A stretch of DNA of 64,000 bases, from contig CAZSTS010000002.1 in assembly GCA_964609965.1 (NCBI GenBank), forward strand, positions 62,001 through 126,000, given 5' to 3'. Each line of letters begins with the position of its first letter. The first letter of the stretch is position 1. Under the pieces are notes generated by a model. It was not told where the DNA came from. It made no database searches and saw only the letters and a program-made list of their open reading frames with translations. The DNA comes from JAHJDR01 sp964609965 (lineage in GTDB: Bacteria > UBA10199 > JADGCS01). The translations under genes were made by a program, and so were the position numbers. Positions 25,689-34,020 of this stretch are shown one piece after another.

Positions 25689-26402
25689 ATGGCACTAGAT
25701 AAAAAAAATAAGCCCATCACCATTGAATACCGGTTTACTTTTCCTAATCAAGGCACAAAAATCTTTTTGCTTTCTCTTGATCCTAAAACGCTTAATCTTT
25801 TGCACGCTAAAAAGGAAGAAGACTATCCTGAATGGACTAAAATGGGTTATGAACAATGTTCAAATTGTTGTTGCGATAAAACCCATTCTCATTGTCCTGT
25901 GGCCATAAACATCTATGAGCTTGTGAGCTCATTTAAAGATTTTGTTTCTTTTAGCGAGGTGAATGTTCACGTCATTACCCAAGAAAGAGAATACAAAAAG
26001 ACAGTTTCCTTGCAAAAGGGTATTGCTTCACTTTTGGGTATTTACATGGCTACTAGTGATTGTCCAATCATGGCAAAACTTAAACACATGGTTAGGTTTC
26101 ATTTGCCTTTAGCTTCTCCTCTTGAATCTTTGAGCCGGATTTTATCTACGTATTTATTGGCTCAATATTTTCGTCAAAAAAAGGGGCTTGAACCTGATTG
26201 GGCTTTGAAAAATCTAAAAGAGATTTATGAAAACATTAGAATTCTTAATCGCGCCATAAAAAAACGTCTGAAAAAGGTAGGCGAGGGCGATGCCAATGTG
26301 AATGCCTTGGTTGGATTAGATGTCTTTGCACTTACAACAGCGGGTTTTTTGGATGACGATTCTTTTGATAAATTAGGTCCTCTTTTTGAGGCCTATTATT
26401 AA
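25689..26402 (+). CDS. Conserved cysteine-motif protein, possibly DUF6901-like
   Basis: 237 residues. It has an opening YRFTFPNQGTKIFLLSLDP with TL, PEWTKMGYEQC, a cysteine/histidine cluster (CSNCCCDKTHSHCPVA), then KHMVRFHLPLASPLES, STYLLAQYFRQKKGLEPDW and a helical C-terminus ending in DANVNALVGLDVFAL. I recall this overall pattern from conserved uncharacterised proteins of Geobacter-like deltaproteobacteria (DUF6901), but that assignment is from memory and unsure. The clustered cysteines could bind metal. The gene ends overlapping the convergent PDZ gene by 4 nt. Confidence 0.75.
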   Translation: MALDKKNKPITIEYRFTFPNQGTKIFLLSLDPKTLNLLHAKKEEDYPEWTKMGYEQCSNCCCDKTHSHCPVAINIYELVSSFKDFVSFSEVNVHVITQEREYKKTVSLQKGIASLLGIYMATSDCPIMAKLKHMVRFHLPLASPLESLSRILSTYLLAQYFRQKKGLEPDWALKNLKEIYENIRILNRAIKKRLKKVGEGDANVNALVGLDVFALTTAGFLDDDSFDKLGPLFEAYY

Positions 26403-27376
26403 TTACTGAGAGAAACACTCACCTTATCATTCAATTCATTTCTCATATACGAAATTTCTAATACATTATTGGCAGAAGTTTTTAGTTTTTGAATGATGTT
26501 GTCATTGGTGACAGGTTCGCCATTAATCTCCGTGATGACATCTTGAGATTTGAGCCGCATGAGAGAAAAAAGGCTTTCGGGATTAATGTTGAGGAGTTTC
26601 ACGCCCTGATTGCTAGCCTGGTCAAAGACAGGGGTTGTATCTAAGTCTGTCATAAGAGAGTCAATATTGCTTTCAAATTCTTCCTGTGTGAGCTTGAGCA
26701 AGATAGAGTTGTTGGGATCAGTTTTTGAGAAAGAAACATTGATGGTCATGCGTTTGCCGTCTCTGAGAAGAGAGATTTTTTTATTTTTTGGTTCTAAAAG
26801 TTTGTGCCTGAGTTCCATGCCTCTGAAATAAGGTTTGCCATCAACGCGTAAAATGTTGTCATCTTTTTGTAGGCCCATTTGATGGAACACAGAATTAGCC
26901 ACTACATCTAAAACATGGATGGCTTTTTTTGATCTGTTGTATTCAAAAGGGATGGCTTTTTTCATCACATGCTCAAGAAAAAGTTCGTTTCTTTCTTGCC
27001 AGGCTGAAATCTTGTTTGGGTATCCAATGGTGTTAATAGAATTGCCTACTTGCTCTGTTGTGGTGAAGGCTGCTTCGTTAAGAGCGTATTCTGGAGCAGG
27101 CATGTATTGAGAATTTGTGGTTTTGTTATTTGTAGTTGAGAGTACAGCCAGTTGGTTTTTGAGTTCTTTAATGGTTTGGCTTTGTTCAACAACAGATTTC
27201 TCAAGGTTTTGAATTTTGTTAGCTACAAAACCGTCACTTGTAGGGCTGTTTTGTTTTTTGGCAAGTTCTGAAAAGTATTGGTTATCGAGTTCAGAGACTT
27301 GAATGGCCAGAAAACCAATAGCCAGCATCATGATAACGAGAAGTGACATGTGTATGATAGTATAAGTTTTTTTCAT
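26399..27376 (-). CDS. Membrane-anchored protein with two PDZ-like domains
   Basis: 325 residues. One N-terminal membrane anchor (about 8-28), a coiled coil (IQNLEKSVVEQSQTIKELKN, about 55-78), a Ser/Thr/Asn-rich linker, then two PDZ-like units: ANSVFHQMGLQKDDNILRVDG (about 160-220) and PESLFSLMRLKSQDVITEING (about 260-322). The second closely follows the GspC-type PDZ pattern (LF..MGLK..DVI..ING). The protein would sit in the inner membrane facing the periplasm. No protease domain is seen. It may be a scaffold or a secretion-linked GspC relative. GAGG precedes the ATG. Confidence 0.78.
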   Translation of the reverse strand: MKKTYTIIHMSLLVIMMLAIGFLAIQVSELDNQYFSELAKKQNSPTSDGFVANKIQNLEKSVVEQSQTIKELKNQLAVLSTTNNKTTNSQYMPAPEYALNEAAFTTTEQVGNSINTIGYPNKISAWQERNELFLEHVMKKAIPFEYNRSKKAIHVLDVVANSVFHQMGLQKDDNILRVDGKPYFRGMELRHKLLEPKNKKISLLRDGKRMTINVSFSKTDPNNSILLKLTQEEFESNIDSLMTDLDTTPVFDQASNQGVKLLNINPESLFSLMRLKSQDVITEINGEPVTNDNIIQKLKTSANNVLEISYMRNELNDKVSVSLSN

Positions 27377-27493
27377 AAAATCCTCGAATTGTCTTAAATA
27401 TTATGCAGAAAATAAACAGCCTGCGTTGCTCTTCAGAGCATTAAAGATCTTTATCAGATAAGGCAATAGGTAATTAGGATAAGCCTAAACACC

Positions 27494-27604
27494 CCCTCCC
27501 CTTTGTAAGGGGAGGGTTGGGGTGGGGTAGAGAAAAATGTCTTTATTAAAAGGTAGTTAAAGCCTCTGCCTCCCCCTTGATCCCCCTCCTTACAAAGGAG
27601 GGGG
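27494..27604. repeat. Two REP-like hairpins (CCCTCCCCTT and CCCCCTCCTT type)
   Basis: Hairpin one: CCCTCCCCTT-TGT-AAGGGGAGGG (27494-27516). Hairpin two: CCCCCTCCTT-ACA-AAGGAGGGGG (27582-27604). A third member lies at 59932-59954. Such hairpins are widespread in environmental genomes and fit RAYT substrates. The rest of the 304-bp gap shows no gene. Confidence 0.75.
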
Positions 27605-27680
27605 GGGGAGCATACAGTATAAAATTGCGTGAATATCTGGATTTTGATAGCTCACAATCTCGAAGGAATTCGGAGGAATA

Positions 27681-28181
27681 ATGAATCTTGAAAAGCTTGG
27701 ATTATTGGTTTTACTGAAGAATTTTCAACACATTGAAGACATCAAAAAGCATTTTTCTGCATCGATTAAGGAGTTGTTGTTAGCGACGTCAGCCTCTCTT
27801 GATCTGACAAATCGTATTACAGCAGACAGCGATTTTCTCAAACAGTTTGATTCCATTGATAACACATTGCAATTTATCAACGACGTTGTAAAGTACTCAG
27901 CCAATCATATAAATGACGGAAATAATGAAACACTACCGCAAAAAAAAGAACCTGCTGAGGTAAAGCAAGAGATCATTTCTTCACTTATGGCAGCTGTTGA
28001 TAGTGAAATTGAATCAGTGTCAGAAAGCAGTGATGAAAACAAGCGCCTCAAAGTAGACGCTCTCATGACGGTGAGAAGCGTTTTTCTACGCCAATTTAGG
28101 CAGGAACAGGGTATCAAAGACGAGGTTGGGGCTGATGATGAAAAAGAAAGATATTGCAAAACAAAGATCGTTGGTCTTTAA
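27681..28181 (+). CDS. Unrecognised 166-residue helical protein
   Basis: Not recognised. A strong GGAGGA site precedes the ATG. The first 80 residues are predicted helices with LLVLLKNFQHIEDIKKHFSA. The second part is acidic (VDSEIESVSESSDENKR) and ends in a charged tail. No signal or membrane segment. It lies about 100 nt before the PHA-regulator-like gene in the same direction and may belong to the same group. Confidence 0.65.
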   Translation: MNLEKLGLLVLLKNFQHIEDIKKHFSASIKELLLATSASLDLTNRITADSDFLKQFDSIDNTLQFINDVVKYSANHINDGNNETLPQKKEPAEVKQEIISSLMAAVDSEIESVSESSDENKRLKVDALMTVRSVFLRQFRQEQGIKDEVGADDEKERYCKTKIVGL

Positions 28182-28281
28182 CTTAAAAGCTGTTTTTTGA
28201 CGCGCTTATGACGCGGGTGAGGCAGGGAGGAAGTTGTCAGATTAATATCTATGTTCTGTTATTCGTAGGCTAGGAGGAATT

Positions 28282-28842
28282 GTGAGAGATGGTGTGAAAA
28301 AAGCTATTATTATTAAAAGGTATCAAAATCGCAAACTTTATGACACGCAAAATTCTACGTATGTCACTTTGGATGACATAGGTTGTATGATCAGAGGTGG
28401 TGAAGATGTCAGGGTTATCGATAATAAATCAAAAGAAGATTTGACCAGTGTGACTCTTACACAAATAATTTTTGAAGAAGAAAAAAAGAAAAAAAGCCTT
28501 CTTCCCTTGCCAACTCTTAAAACCATCATTCGAGATGGTGGTGGGGCTATTAAGAATTTTGTAAACAAGACAACGGGTAATGTACATAATAAGATATCAA
28601 ATGCTAAAGAAGGGGCCGAAAACTTTTACGAAAAATTCGAAGAAGCCTTTGTCCCTACTGACGAGAATCTTATTAAAGAGGTTTTTCAAAAAACCCAAGA
28701 CCTATCAAAAAACATCGAAGGCAAAATAAAAGCAACCGTAGATTCCTTCACTCATGTCTCTGGTCTGCAGAACGAGGTTAGAAAGCTGCGCCAAAGAGTT
28801 CTCTATCTTGAGAAAAAGCTTAGAATATATGAGAAACGCTAA
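28282..28842 (+). CDS. PHA-synthesis-regulator-type DNA-binding protein
   Basis: 186 residues. The N-terminus IIKRYQNRKLYDTQNSTYVT followed by LDDIGCMIRGGEDVRVIDNKSKEDLTSVTLTQIIFEEEKK is the PHB/PHA accumulation regulator DNA-binding domain (PHB_acc_N). The rest differs from PhaR: a helical, charged region and a C-terminal coiled coil (LQNEVRKLRQRVLYLEKKLRIYE). Members of this kind are frequent in deltaproteobacteria and need not control PHA granules; no pha genes are present here. The GTG start has GGAGG five bases upstream. Confidence 0.88.
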   Translation: MRDGVKKAIIIKRYQNRKLYDTQNSTYVTLDDIGCMIRGGEDVRVIDNKSKEDLTSVTLTQIIFEEEKKKKSLLPLPTLKTIIRDGGGAIKNFVNKTTGNVHNKISNAKEGAENFYEKFEEAFVPTDENLIKEVFQKTQDLSKNIEGKIKATVDSFTHVSGLQNEVRKLRQRVLYLEKKLRIYEKR

Positions 28843-28851
28843 TTCGTTTTT

Positions 28852-28953
28852 CGGTTAGGGCCACGAGGCCCGTTTCGTCTTTCGGTTACGGTTATGTGTG
28901 CTAATAAAGCCGTTGCCCAGACCGCTAAACGATACGGGCTTCGTAACCGTTAC
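28852..28953. repeat. Inverted pair of CGGTTAGGG...CGAGGCCCG repeats
   Basis: 28852-28877 is nearly the reverse complement of 58200-58225 (one mismatch in 26). It also pairs with a more diverged inverted copy at about 28928-28953, giving a long stem in this spacer. Confidence 0.7.
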
Positions 28954-28977
28954 CCCTTAACGATTCTTTCACATGTC

Positions 28978-29005
28978 TTGACTCCCCCCATATTTACTGT
29001 AAAAC
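28978..29005 (+). promoter_or_regulatory. Promoter of the first ArsA-like gene, leaderless spacing
   Basis: TTGACT, 16-nt spacer, TAAAAC. The -10 ends seven bases before the ATG and there is no Shine-Dalgarno. Confidence 0.5.
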
Positions 29006-29012
29006 ATCGAAG

Positions 29013-29942
29013 ATGCCTCTAAACGACCTATTCCAAAAACGTCTCATCTTTGTCTCTGGCAAAGGAGGTGTTGGTAAAACAACTGTCTCGATTTTGTTGG
29101 CGCTCTTAGCGGCTCAACACAAAAAAAAGACACTTCTCGTAGAAATGAATACATCTGGCCGCGTAGCTCCTGTTTTCAAATGTGATAGTTTGAGCCATGA
29201 GGCCATTGCTTTGGCTCCCTATATTTCGGGCATAAATCTTAATCCTCAAAAATGTTTTGAGGAATATGTTCTCAAGCAAATTCATTTTAAAAAGATTTAC
29301 GATGTTTTTTTTAATAATAAATATGTGATTAATTTTATCCGTGCGGTGCCAGGGCTTAACGAGATTCTCATGTTAGGCAAAATTTATGAACTAGAAAAAA
29401 AGTATAAGAACAGAGCATTGGGTAATAGGGAATATGACCTGATTATAGTTGATGCCCCGGCTACAGGACATGGTCTGTCAGCCTTAGAGGTGCCAGAGGT
29501 TGTGAAGTCAGCTGTAAAAATCGGCCCTCTTCATAAGCGCGCGCAGCATATTTTAGATTTATTGGGAGACAGCGGAAAAACAAGGTTTTGCCTGGTGACG
29601 TTAGCAGAGGAAATGCCTGTGAGCGAATCTCGAGAGTATGTTTGCGCTTTGAAAGAAAGAACACAGCTCTCTTTTGGACCTCTTTTTATTAATGCTGTGA
29701 TGCCAGGTGTTCAAAAAATTACAAAAATAAATCTCAAAAAGCTAGGTTCTCAAGGAAAAATATTAGCAGATTATTATGATTTAGCACTTAAAAGGTCTCA
29801 GCTTAACGCGTTTTATATCGAAGAAATTAATAAATCATTTTCAGATTTTAATAAAATCACTGTGCCCTATCAATTTGAGGGCCTTAAAGAGCTTAAAGAT
29901 TTTGATTTTATTATAAAGAACATTGAAGGGGCTTTGTCGTGA
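29013..29942 (+). CDS. ArsA/GET3-family ATPase, first of pair
   Basis: 309 residues. It has the deviant Walker A GKGGVGKTT (about 16-24) with both lysines, a DAPATGHG switch II region (about 149-156) and the ArsA-type aliphatic ends. ArsA/GET3 ATPases act as dimers driving anion export or membrane-protein targeting. No arsenic genes are nearby, so a role in protein or complex handling is as likely. The stop overlaps the start of the next ArsA-like gene by 4 nt, so the pair is translationally coupled and may form a heterodimer. Confidence 0.88.
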   Translation: MPLNDLFQKRLIFVSGKGGVGKTTVSILLALLAAQHKKKTLLVEMNTSGRVAPVFKCDSLSHEAIALAPYISGINLNPQKCFEEYVLKQIHFKKIYDVFFNNKYVINFIRAVPGLNEILMLGKIYELEKKYKNRALGNREYDLIIVDAPATGHGLSALEVPEVVKSAVKIGPLHKRAQHILDLLGDSGKTRFCLVTLAEEMPVSESREYVCALKERTQLSFGPLFINAVMPGVQKITKINLKKLGSQGKILADYYDLALKRSQLNAFYIEEINKSFSDFNKITVPYQFEGLKELKDFDFIIKNIEGALS

Positions 29943-31060
29943 CAGGTGAAAAGCAAAATATTTATCTTGTTTGTGGCAGTGGAGGAGTGGGCAAAACAAC
30001 TGTTTCTGCCTCGTTGGGCATCAAATATGCTCTTGAAGGCAAGAAGGTTATTGTTCTTACCATTGATCCTGCTAAGCGCCTGGCAAATGCCTTAGGTTTA
30101 AAAGGTCTCACAGACTTGCCTTTAAGGATTGATATCAAAGGATTGAAAAAGACAAAAAACGCCGTCGTTAAAAACTATGGTGCTTCAAGGGGTGAGTTGT
30201 GGGCCATGATGTTAGATACCAAAAGGACCTTTGATCGGCTGGTTGATAAATACGCTAGCACAAAAGAAGCTCGTGATAGAATCTTTCATAATAAATTATA
30301 TCAAAATCTTTCCAAGATGATGGCGGGTACACAAGAGTACATGGCCATGGAACGGCTTTATGAGATTTTCCAAGAAAAACGCTATGATGTTATTATTGTT
30401 GATACACCACCTATGCAGCATGCAAACGATTTTTTAGCTGCTCCTGCAAAAATGATGAACGTGATTAACAATTCTATGTTGCATGTGTTGCTTAAGCCAA
30501 CAATGTCTTTAGGAAAAACAGGGCTTAAGTTTCTCGAAAAAGGGTCAAAGCATATTCTTAAAATCTTTGATCGTGTGACAGGTTTTGCTTTTATGCAGGA
30601 TTTGTCTGAAATGTTGATTGCCTTTCAGGGGTTGTTAACGGGTTTTCAATCAAGGGCCTCTGAGGTTGATGCTTTATTAAAGGATCCCTTAACAAAGTTT
30701 GTGCTTATTTGTACAAGTACTGAGAATTCTTATACAGAGGCCAATGTTTTTTCAAAACAATTACAAGAAAGACAGTATCAATTAGGTTCAATAATCATAA
30801 ATCGTATTTATCCCAATCTTACCTTGTCAGCTCACAAGCTCAAAGAGATTCAGGCTGGTTTAACAAAGTCAATGGGAGCAGATAAGGCTTTAAGTCTAAT
30901 AGAGAACTATAAGCGATTTCTTCCGCTCATAAAACAAGATCGAAAATGGATTCGAGAAATACAGGCGCTTGTAGCCAAGGAACAATTGCAAACCATTCCT
31001 CTTTTCTTGTCTGATGTTCATGATTTGGATGGTTTGTTTATGATGATGTCTGAACTATGA
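29939..31060 (+). CDS. ArsA/GET3-family ATPase, second of pair
   Basis: 373 residues. Walker A reads GSGGVGKTT (about 13-21), with serine where ArsA/MinD/GET3 proteins usually have the signature lysine that reaches across the dimer. Next come VLTIDPAKRLANALG, the usual second strand, and IIVDTPPMQHANDFL as switch II. The shape fits the ArsA-like ATPase branch that deltaproteobacteria carry in pairs. It starts with GTG inside the previous stop codon. The partner lysine could come from the first protein if they dimerise (inference). Confidence 0.87.
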   Translation: MTGEKQNIYLVCGSGGVGKTTVSASLGIKYALEGKKVIVLTIDPAKRLANALGLKGLTDLPLRIDIKGLKKTKNAVVKNYGASRGELWAMMLDTKRTFDRLVDKYASTKEARDRIFHNKLYQNLSKMMAGTQEYMAMERLYEIFQEKRYDVIIVDTPPMQHANDFLAAPAKMMNVINNSMLHVLLKPTMSLGKTGLKFLEKGSKHILKIFDRVTGFAFMQDLSEMLIAFQGLLTGFQSRASEVDALLKDPLTKFVLICTSTENSYTEANVFSKQLQERQYQLGSIIINRIYPNLTLSAHKLKEIQAGLTKSMGADKALSLIENYKRFLPLIKQDRKWIREIQALVAKEQLQTIPLFLSDVHDLDGLFMMMSEL

Positions 31061-31073
31061 AAAAGGAAAAAGG

Positions 31074-31123
31074 AAGCGCCTCACTTTGGGGAAGTCAAGC
31101 GAGGGGGCTTGCATGAGGCGCTT
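31074..31123. other. Stem-loop after the ArsA-like pair
   Basis: Outer stem AAGCGCCTCA/TGAGGCGCTT and inner stem CAAGC/GCTTG. No U-run follows, so it is not a standard terminator. Confidence 0.6.
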
Positions 31124-31641
31124 GGGTGCTGGGGTTTGGTCAAGCTGTATAAACTCCCGTTTATTTAAATTTCAATTTTATGATGATGTTTTGGAGAAGG
31201 AAGGTGGAGAGGCCGCGTAAAAAGAAAAATCGTTGTCGCTCGAAGATATTGTATCAGTAAAAAACTGATGACAATAAAACCATCATCAAACACACATCTC
31301 ATTCTATCCCATTCTGCGCCCCGTCTTAATGTATTAAATAGCAAGTGGTATGCCAATACCAGGCAAAAAAATGCGGATATTAACCTAAGATGATTCTTTG
31401 GTTATTTAATGAGGTGCGTTATTTTTTGTCGTTTGATTCATTTCATTTTCTCTCAAATTGATAGCATTTTTCATTATAGTCATTTTCATGACGTAACTGT
31501 TATAGGGGTTTATGTTATAGGGGACTCGTACAAAAGCGTATTACATTAGTGATGTCGGGGAATTAGCTTCGATGTTCTCTTTGCAGAGTGCTGGGGTGTC
31601 AAAAGAATGTGTTAAATTAAGGTTTGGGCAGGTTTTTTTTT

Positions 31642-31782
31642 GCACCTTCCTTTCAGACAGAAAAAAATAAAGGCCGCATCTAAAAGAGCGTAATTTTTGA
31701 AGGCCAGCGTTGCTGGCGGACAAAAATAACGGTAAATATTATTTACAGCGCTTTATTTTTTAATTGTCTTCAAGGAAGATGC
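31642..31782. repeat. 141-nt structured element, copy 1 (diverged)
   Basis: The 5' arm GCACCTTCCTTTCAGACAGA pairs with the 3' arm starting CTTTATTTTTTAATTGTCTT and ending CAAGGAAGATGC. The centre has a GCCAGC-GTT-GCTGGC hairpin. It is the same length as copies 2 and 3, whose outer stem differs in sequence yet still pairs. Confidence 0.75.
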
Positions 31783-31817
31783 GGGTGTTTTTTATAGGGT
31801 AAAGCTATTTTGTCGGA

Positions 31818-31863
31818 GCACCCTTTAGGGTGCAGGAATATAGCCGGGGACTTAAGTCCCCGG
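31818..31863. repeat. Tandem variable-stem hairpins
   Basis: GCACCCTTTAGGGTGC, then AGGAATATAGCC, then CCGGGGACTTAAGTCCCCGG. The same two-hairpin layout with other stem sequences is at 40327-40371. Confidence 0.75.
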
Positions 31864-31878
31864 AAGGAAGGGTATTGA

Positions 31879-34020
31879 TTAATAATTCTTCGTCAAAGTC
31901 ATCGGGTAATATCGGCCCTTTCCTGCAAGCATTTTGAATTCCAATGTATTGTTATCAGAGGACATGAAATAGGCAAAACCAAATTTATTAGTCGTGATTG
32001 TTTGAATCTGTTTGGGTGTGTTCTTTGTGATATCAATTAGGACTAGTTTTGATTCATGATCTGTCTCTGTCAGCTGTTCGATGGATTGAAGAATCAGAAA
32101 ATCATCTGTGTGTGAAACAACACGAGCATTATCAAGGCTTGCAAGAAACAATTCGGTTTCTGAGAGCAGGTTGAGGTTTTCATCATAGGTTTTGATGTAG
32201 CCTGTGTTAGATAAAGCATAAATCAGACCTTTTTCAGGCACAGCGTAACCAATGTATGAATCAGAGTCGAGGTGGGTGCTGGCGAGAGAAAAAATGGCTA
32301 CGTCATGGCTTGATTCATAAATATTGATATCAAGAACCATGAGAGCGCTGTATGGGACTAAGACATCGGTGACTTCTCCGATCACCGCTATTTTATTTTC
32401 AGCTTCAGATACCACAAAAATAGATTCAAGGCTGTTCACATAATTTGGCATGCTGTGGTCATAATAAACAACGGTACCGTTTTCATGAGCAAGCACCAAA
32501 AATTCATTATTACACCCAATGCCCAAGAAATAATTATTAAGTCTAATCAACTCAGTGGTGGTTAAGCAGTTTTCTGCAAGTATATTCCTAGAAATAAAAA
32601 AAGTACCATTTAAGATCTCAGCTTTAGTCATGGCTATATCAAGAGGATTTAAATCGCTAACGCTGGAAATTTCGTCGCCTATTTCAACTGTATAAGGGGG
32701 TTTGTTGCTAAATACATTTTCATAGAATGAATAGTTTTCATTCATGTAAATAGATTCGAGCTGGACTAATTGATTGTTCACATCGGAAATATCTGTCATC
32801 TCTTTAGTGAGTGTGTTGTATTGGCTGATTTTGACGCGGTTATCTGTAAAATCAAGGCTGTCAAAGTAAAGAGAGTCGCCGTCAATGACCAGATGATAAA
32901 TTTCATGTCCACTGATTATTGTTTTTTCGGTGCTGTTGTCAGACAGGAGGTCAATTTTTATTAGTGATTGAATCAGATCTTCTTTGCCCGCGATGTACAT
33001 AATATCATCAAAAATCTTAAAGAGAGAGACTTTTGAAAGTTCGGTTTCTAAGATAAGTTCATAAGGGATGCCAGGGTAGGCTTTATAAATCTTATCTGCT
33101 TTTTGAACATAGACATTGTTCAAGCTGTCCATTTGAAGATTGATAAGATCTCCCCCCACAAAATCTAACATTTCAGAGACCGTTTTATCTGTCATATTAA
33201 AAATAAAGTTTCCAGATCTGGGGATGTGGTTATAAGTGATGTTGCTGCCTTGAATCATCATCAGGTCTTTGGAAATAAAATTAAAACTATCTATTTCAGC
33301 TTCATCTGGGATGAGGTTGGTGATGCTTCCGTCGCTCTCAATCGCGCGGAAAAAAGAAGCGTTGGAGGTTCCAGTGAGATAGACTGTGCCTTCAAATACA
33401 TGTACAAGCCACTGATGCAAAGTGATGTTCTGGTTGATGAGATAAGTTTTTTCTTCGTTGGCTTGGTCCCACTTAATGAGGGCTTCTGTATTGGTGTTCA
33501 GGTCTTTGCCAAAGTAATAGACATTTCCAGCAATGTCGAATTGCACACGATCAATGATATCAAAATCGGCTTCATGCACACATTTTACATCTTCTGCATA
33601 AGTATACACAATAAGGCAGGTACTGTTTTCATCCCATGAAATGGGCTCATCAAAAACCATGACAACCTCATCGCTAAAGCCTAGGGTAAAGGTTTTTACA
33701 GAAGGGATTTCCAAAGTTTCGAGCAATGTTTCTGTAGCTAGGTCAGGATCAGAAAATGAGAGGACGCTTGAGAGTGTGCCCTTGTTAATTTGTTTTAGGT
33801 TGTCTTGATTTTCTTCTAGGGTCAATAAAACGTGAGAGCTAATGTCGATTTTTAGCGAAGGGTTTCCAAACTTTGTGCTGCTCGTGTACGTGTCATTCTC
33901 ATCAAGTCCGTTTTCGATCAGGCCTGTGTCATCAGGGTTCAGATAACTGCCTTGGCCTGCGCAAGCAGAAAAAATAAAGGATAATAAAATTAGAATAACA
34001 TAAAGATTTTTCTTATTCAT
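31879..34020 (-). CDS. Large lipoprotein, beta-propeller-like
   Basis: 713 residues. A lipoprotein signal with lipobox FSAC (Cys20) followed by an acidic, low-complexity linker. The mature part consists of repeated strand-rich units with motifs such as IDRVQFDIAGNVYYFGKDL, ISKDLMMIQGSNI and VVSEAENKIAVIGEV, which resemble blades of a beta-propeller, though no named repeat family is recognised. It is probably outer-membrane anchored. It is cotranscribed with and overlaps (4 nt) the TIGR02147-type gene upstream, which may regulate it. Confidence 0.8.
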   Translation of the reverse strand: MNKKNLYVILILLSFIFSACAGQGSYLNPDDTGLIENGLDENDTYTSSTKFGNPSLKIDISSHVLLTLEENQDNLKQINKGTLSSVLSFSDPDLATETLLETLEIPSVKTFTLGFSDEVVMVFDEPISWDENSTCLIVYTYAEDVKCVHEADFDIIDRVQFDIAGNVYYFGKDLNTNTEALIKWDQANEEKTYLINQNITLHQWLVHVFEGTVYLTGTSNASFFRAIESDGSITNLIPDEAEIDSFNFISKDLMMIQGSNITYNHIPRSGNFIFNMTDKTVSEMLDFVGGDLINLQMDSLNNVYVQKADKIYKAYPGIPYELILETELSKVSLFKIFDDIMYIAGKEDLIQSLIKIDLLSDNSTEKTIISGHEIYHLVIDGDSLYFDSLDFTDNRVKISQYNTLTKEMTDISDVNNQLVQLESIYMNENYSFYENVFSNKPPYTVEIGDEISSVSDLNPLDIAMTKAEILNGTFFISRNILAENCLTTTELIRLNNYFLGIGCNNEFLVLAHENGTVVYYDHSMPNYVNSLESIFVVSEAENKIAVIGEVTDVLVPYSALMVLDINIYESSHDVAIFSLASTHLDSDSYIGYAVPEKGLIYALSNTGYIKTYDENLNLLSETELFLASLDNARVVSHTDDFLILQSIEQLTETDHESKLVLIDITKNTPKQIQTITTNKFGFAYFMSSDNNTLEFKMLAGKGRYYPMTLTKNY

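Larger units (their letters stand above)
31061..31878. other. 818-bp gene-free region
   Basis: Holds the stem-loop at 31074, an AT-rich part without visible genes (31150-31620), one copy of the 141-nt structured element (31642-31782) and two hairpins (31818-31863). Short frames here have no site or family resemblance. Confidence 0.6.

Noticed and set aside
27520..27540. Likeness of GGTGGGGTAGAG to the 3' end of the gene at 6503 as a third duplicate
   Set aside because: The match is short and G-rich, and fits the REP hairpin's own flank.
31165..31356. Small frame in the 818-bp spacer as a gene
   Set aside because: No ribosome site, biased composition and no similarity recognised.
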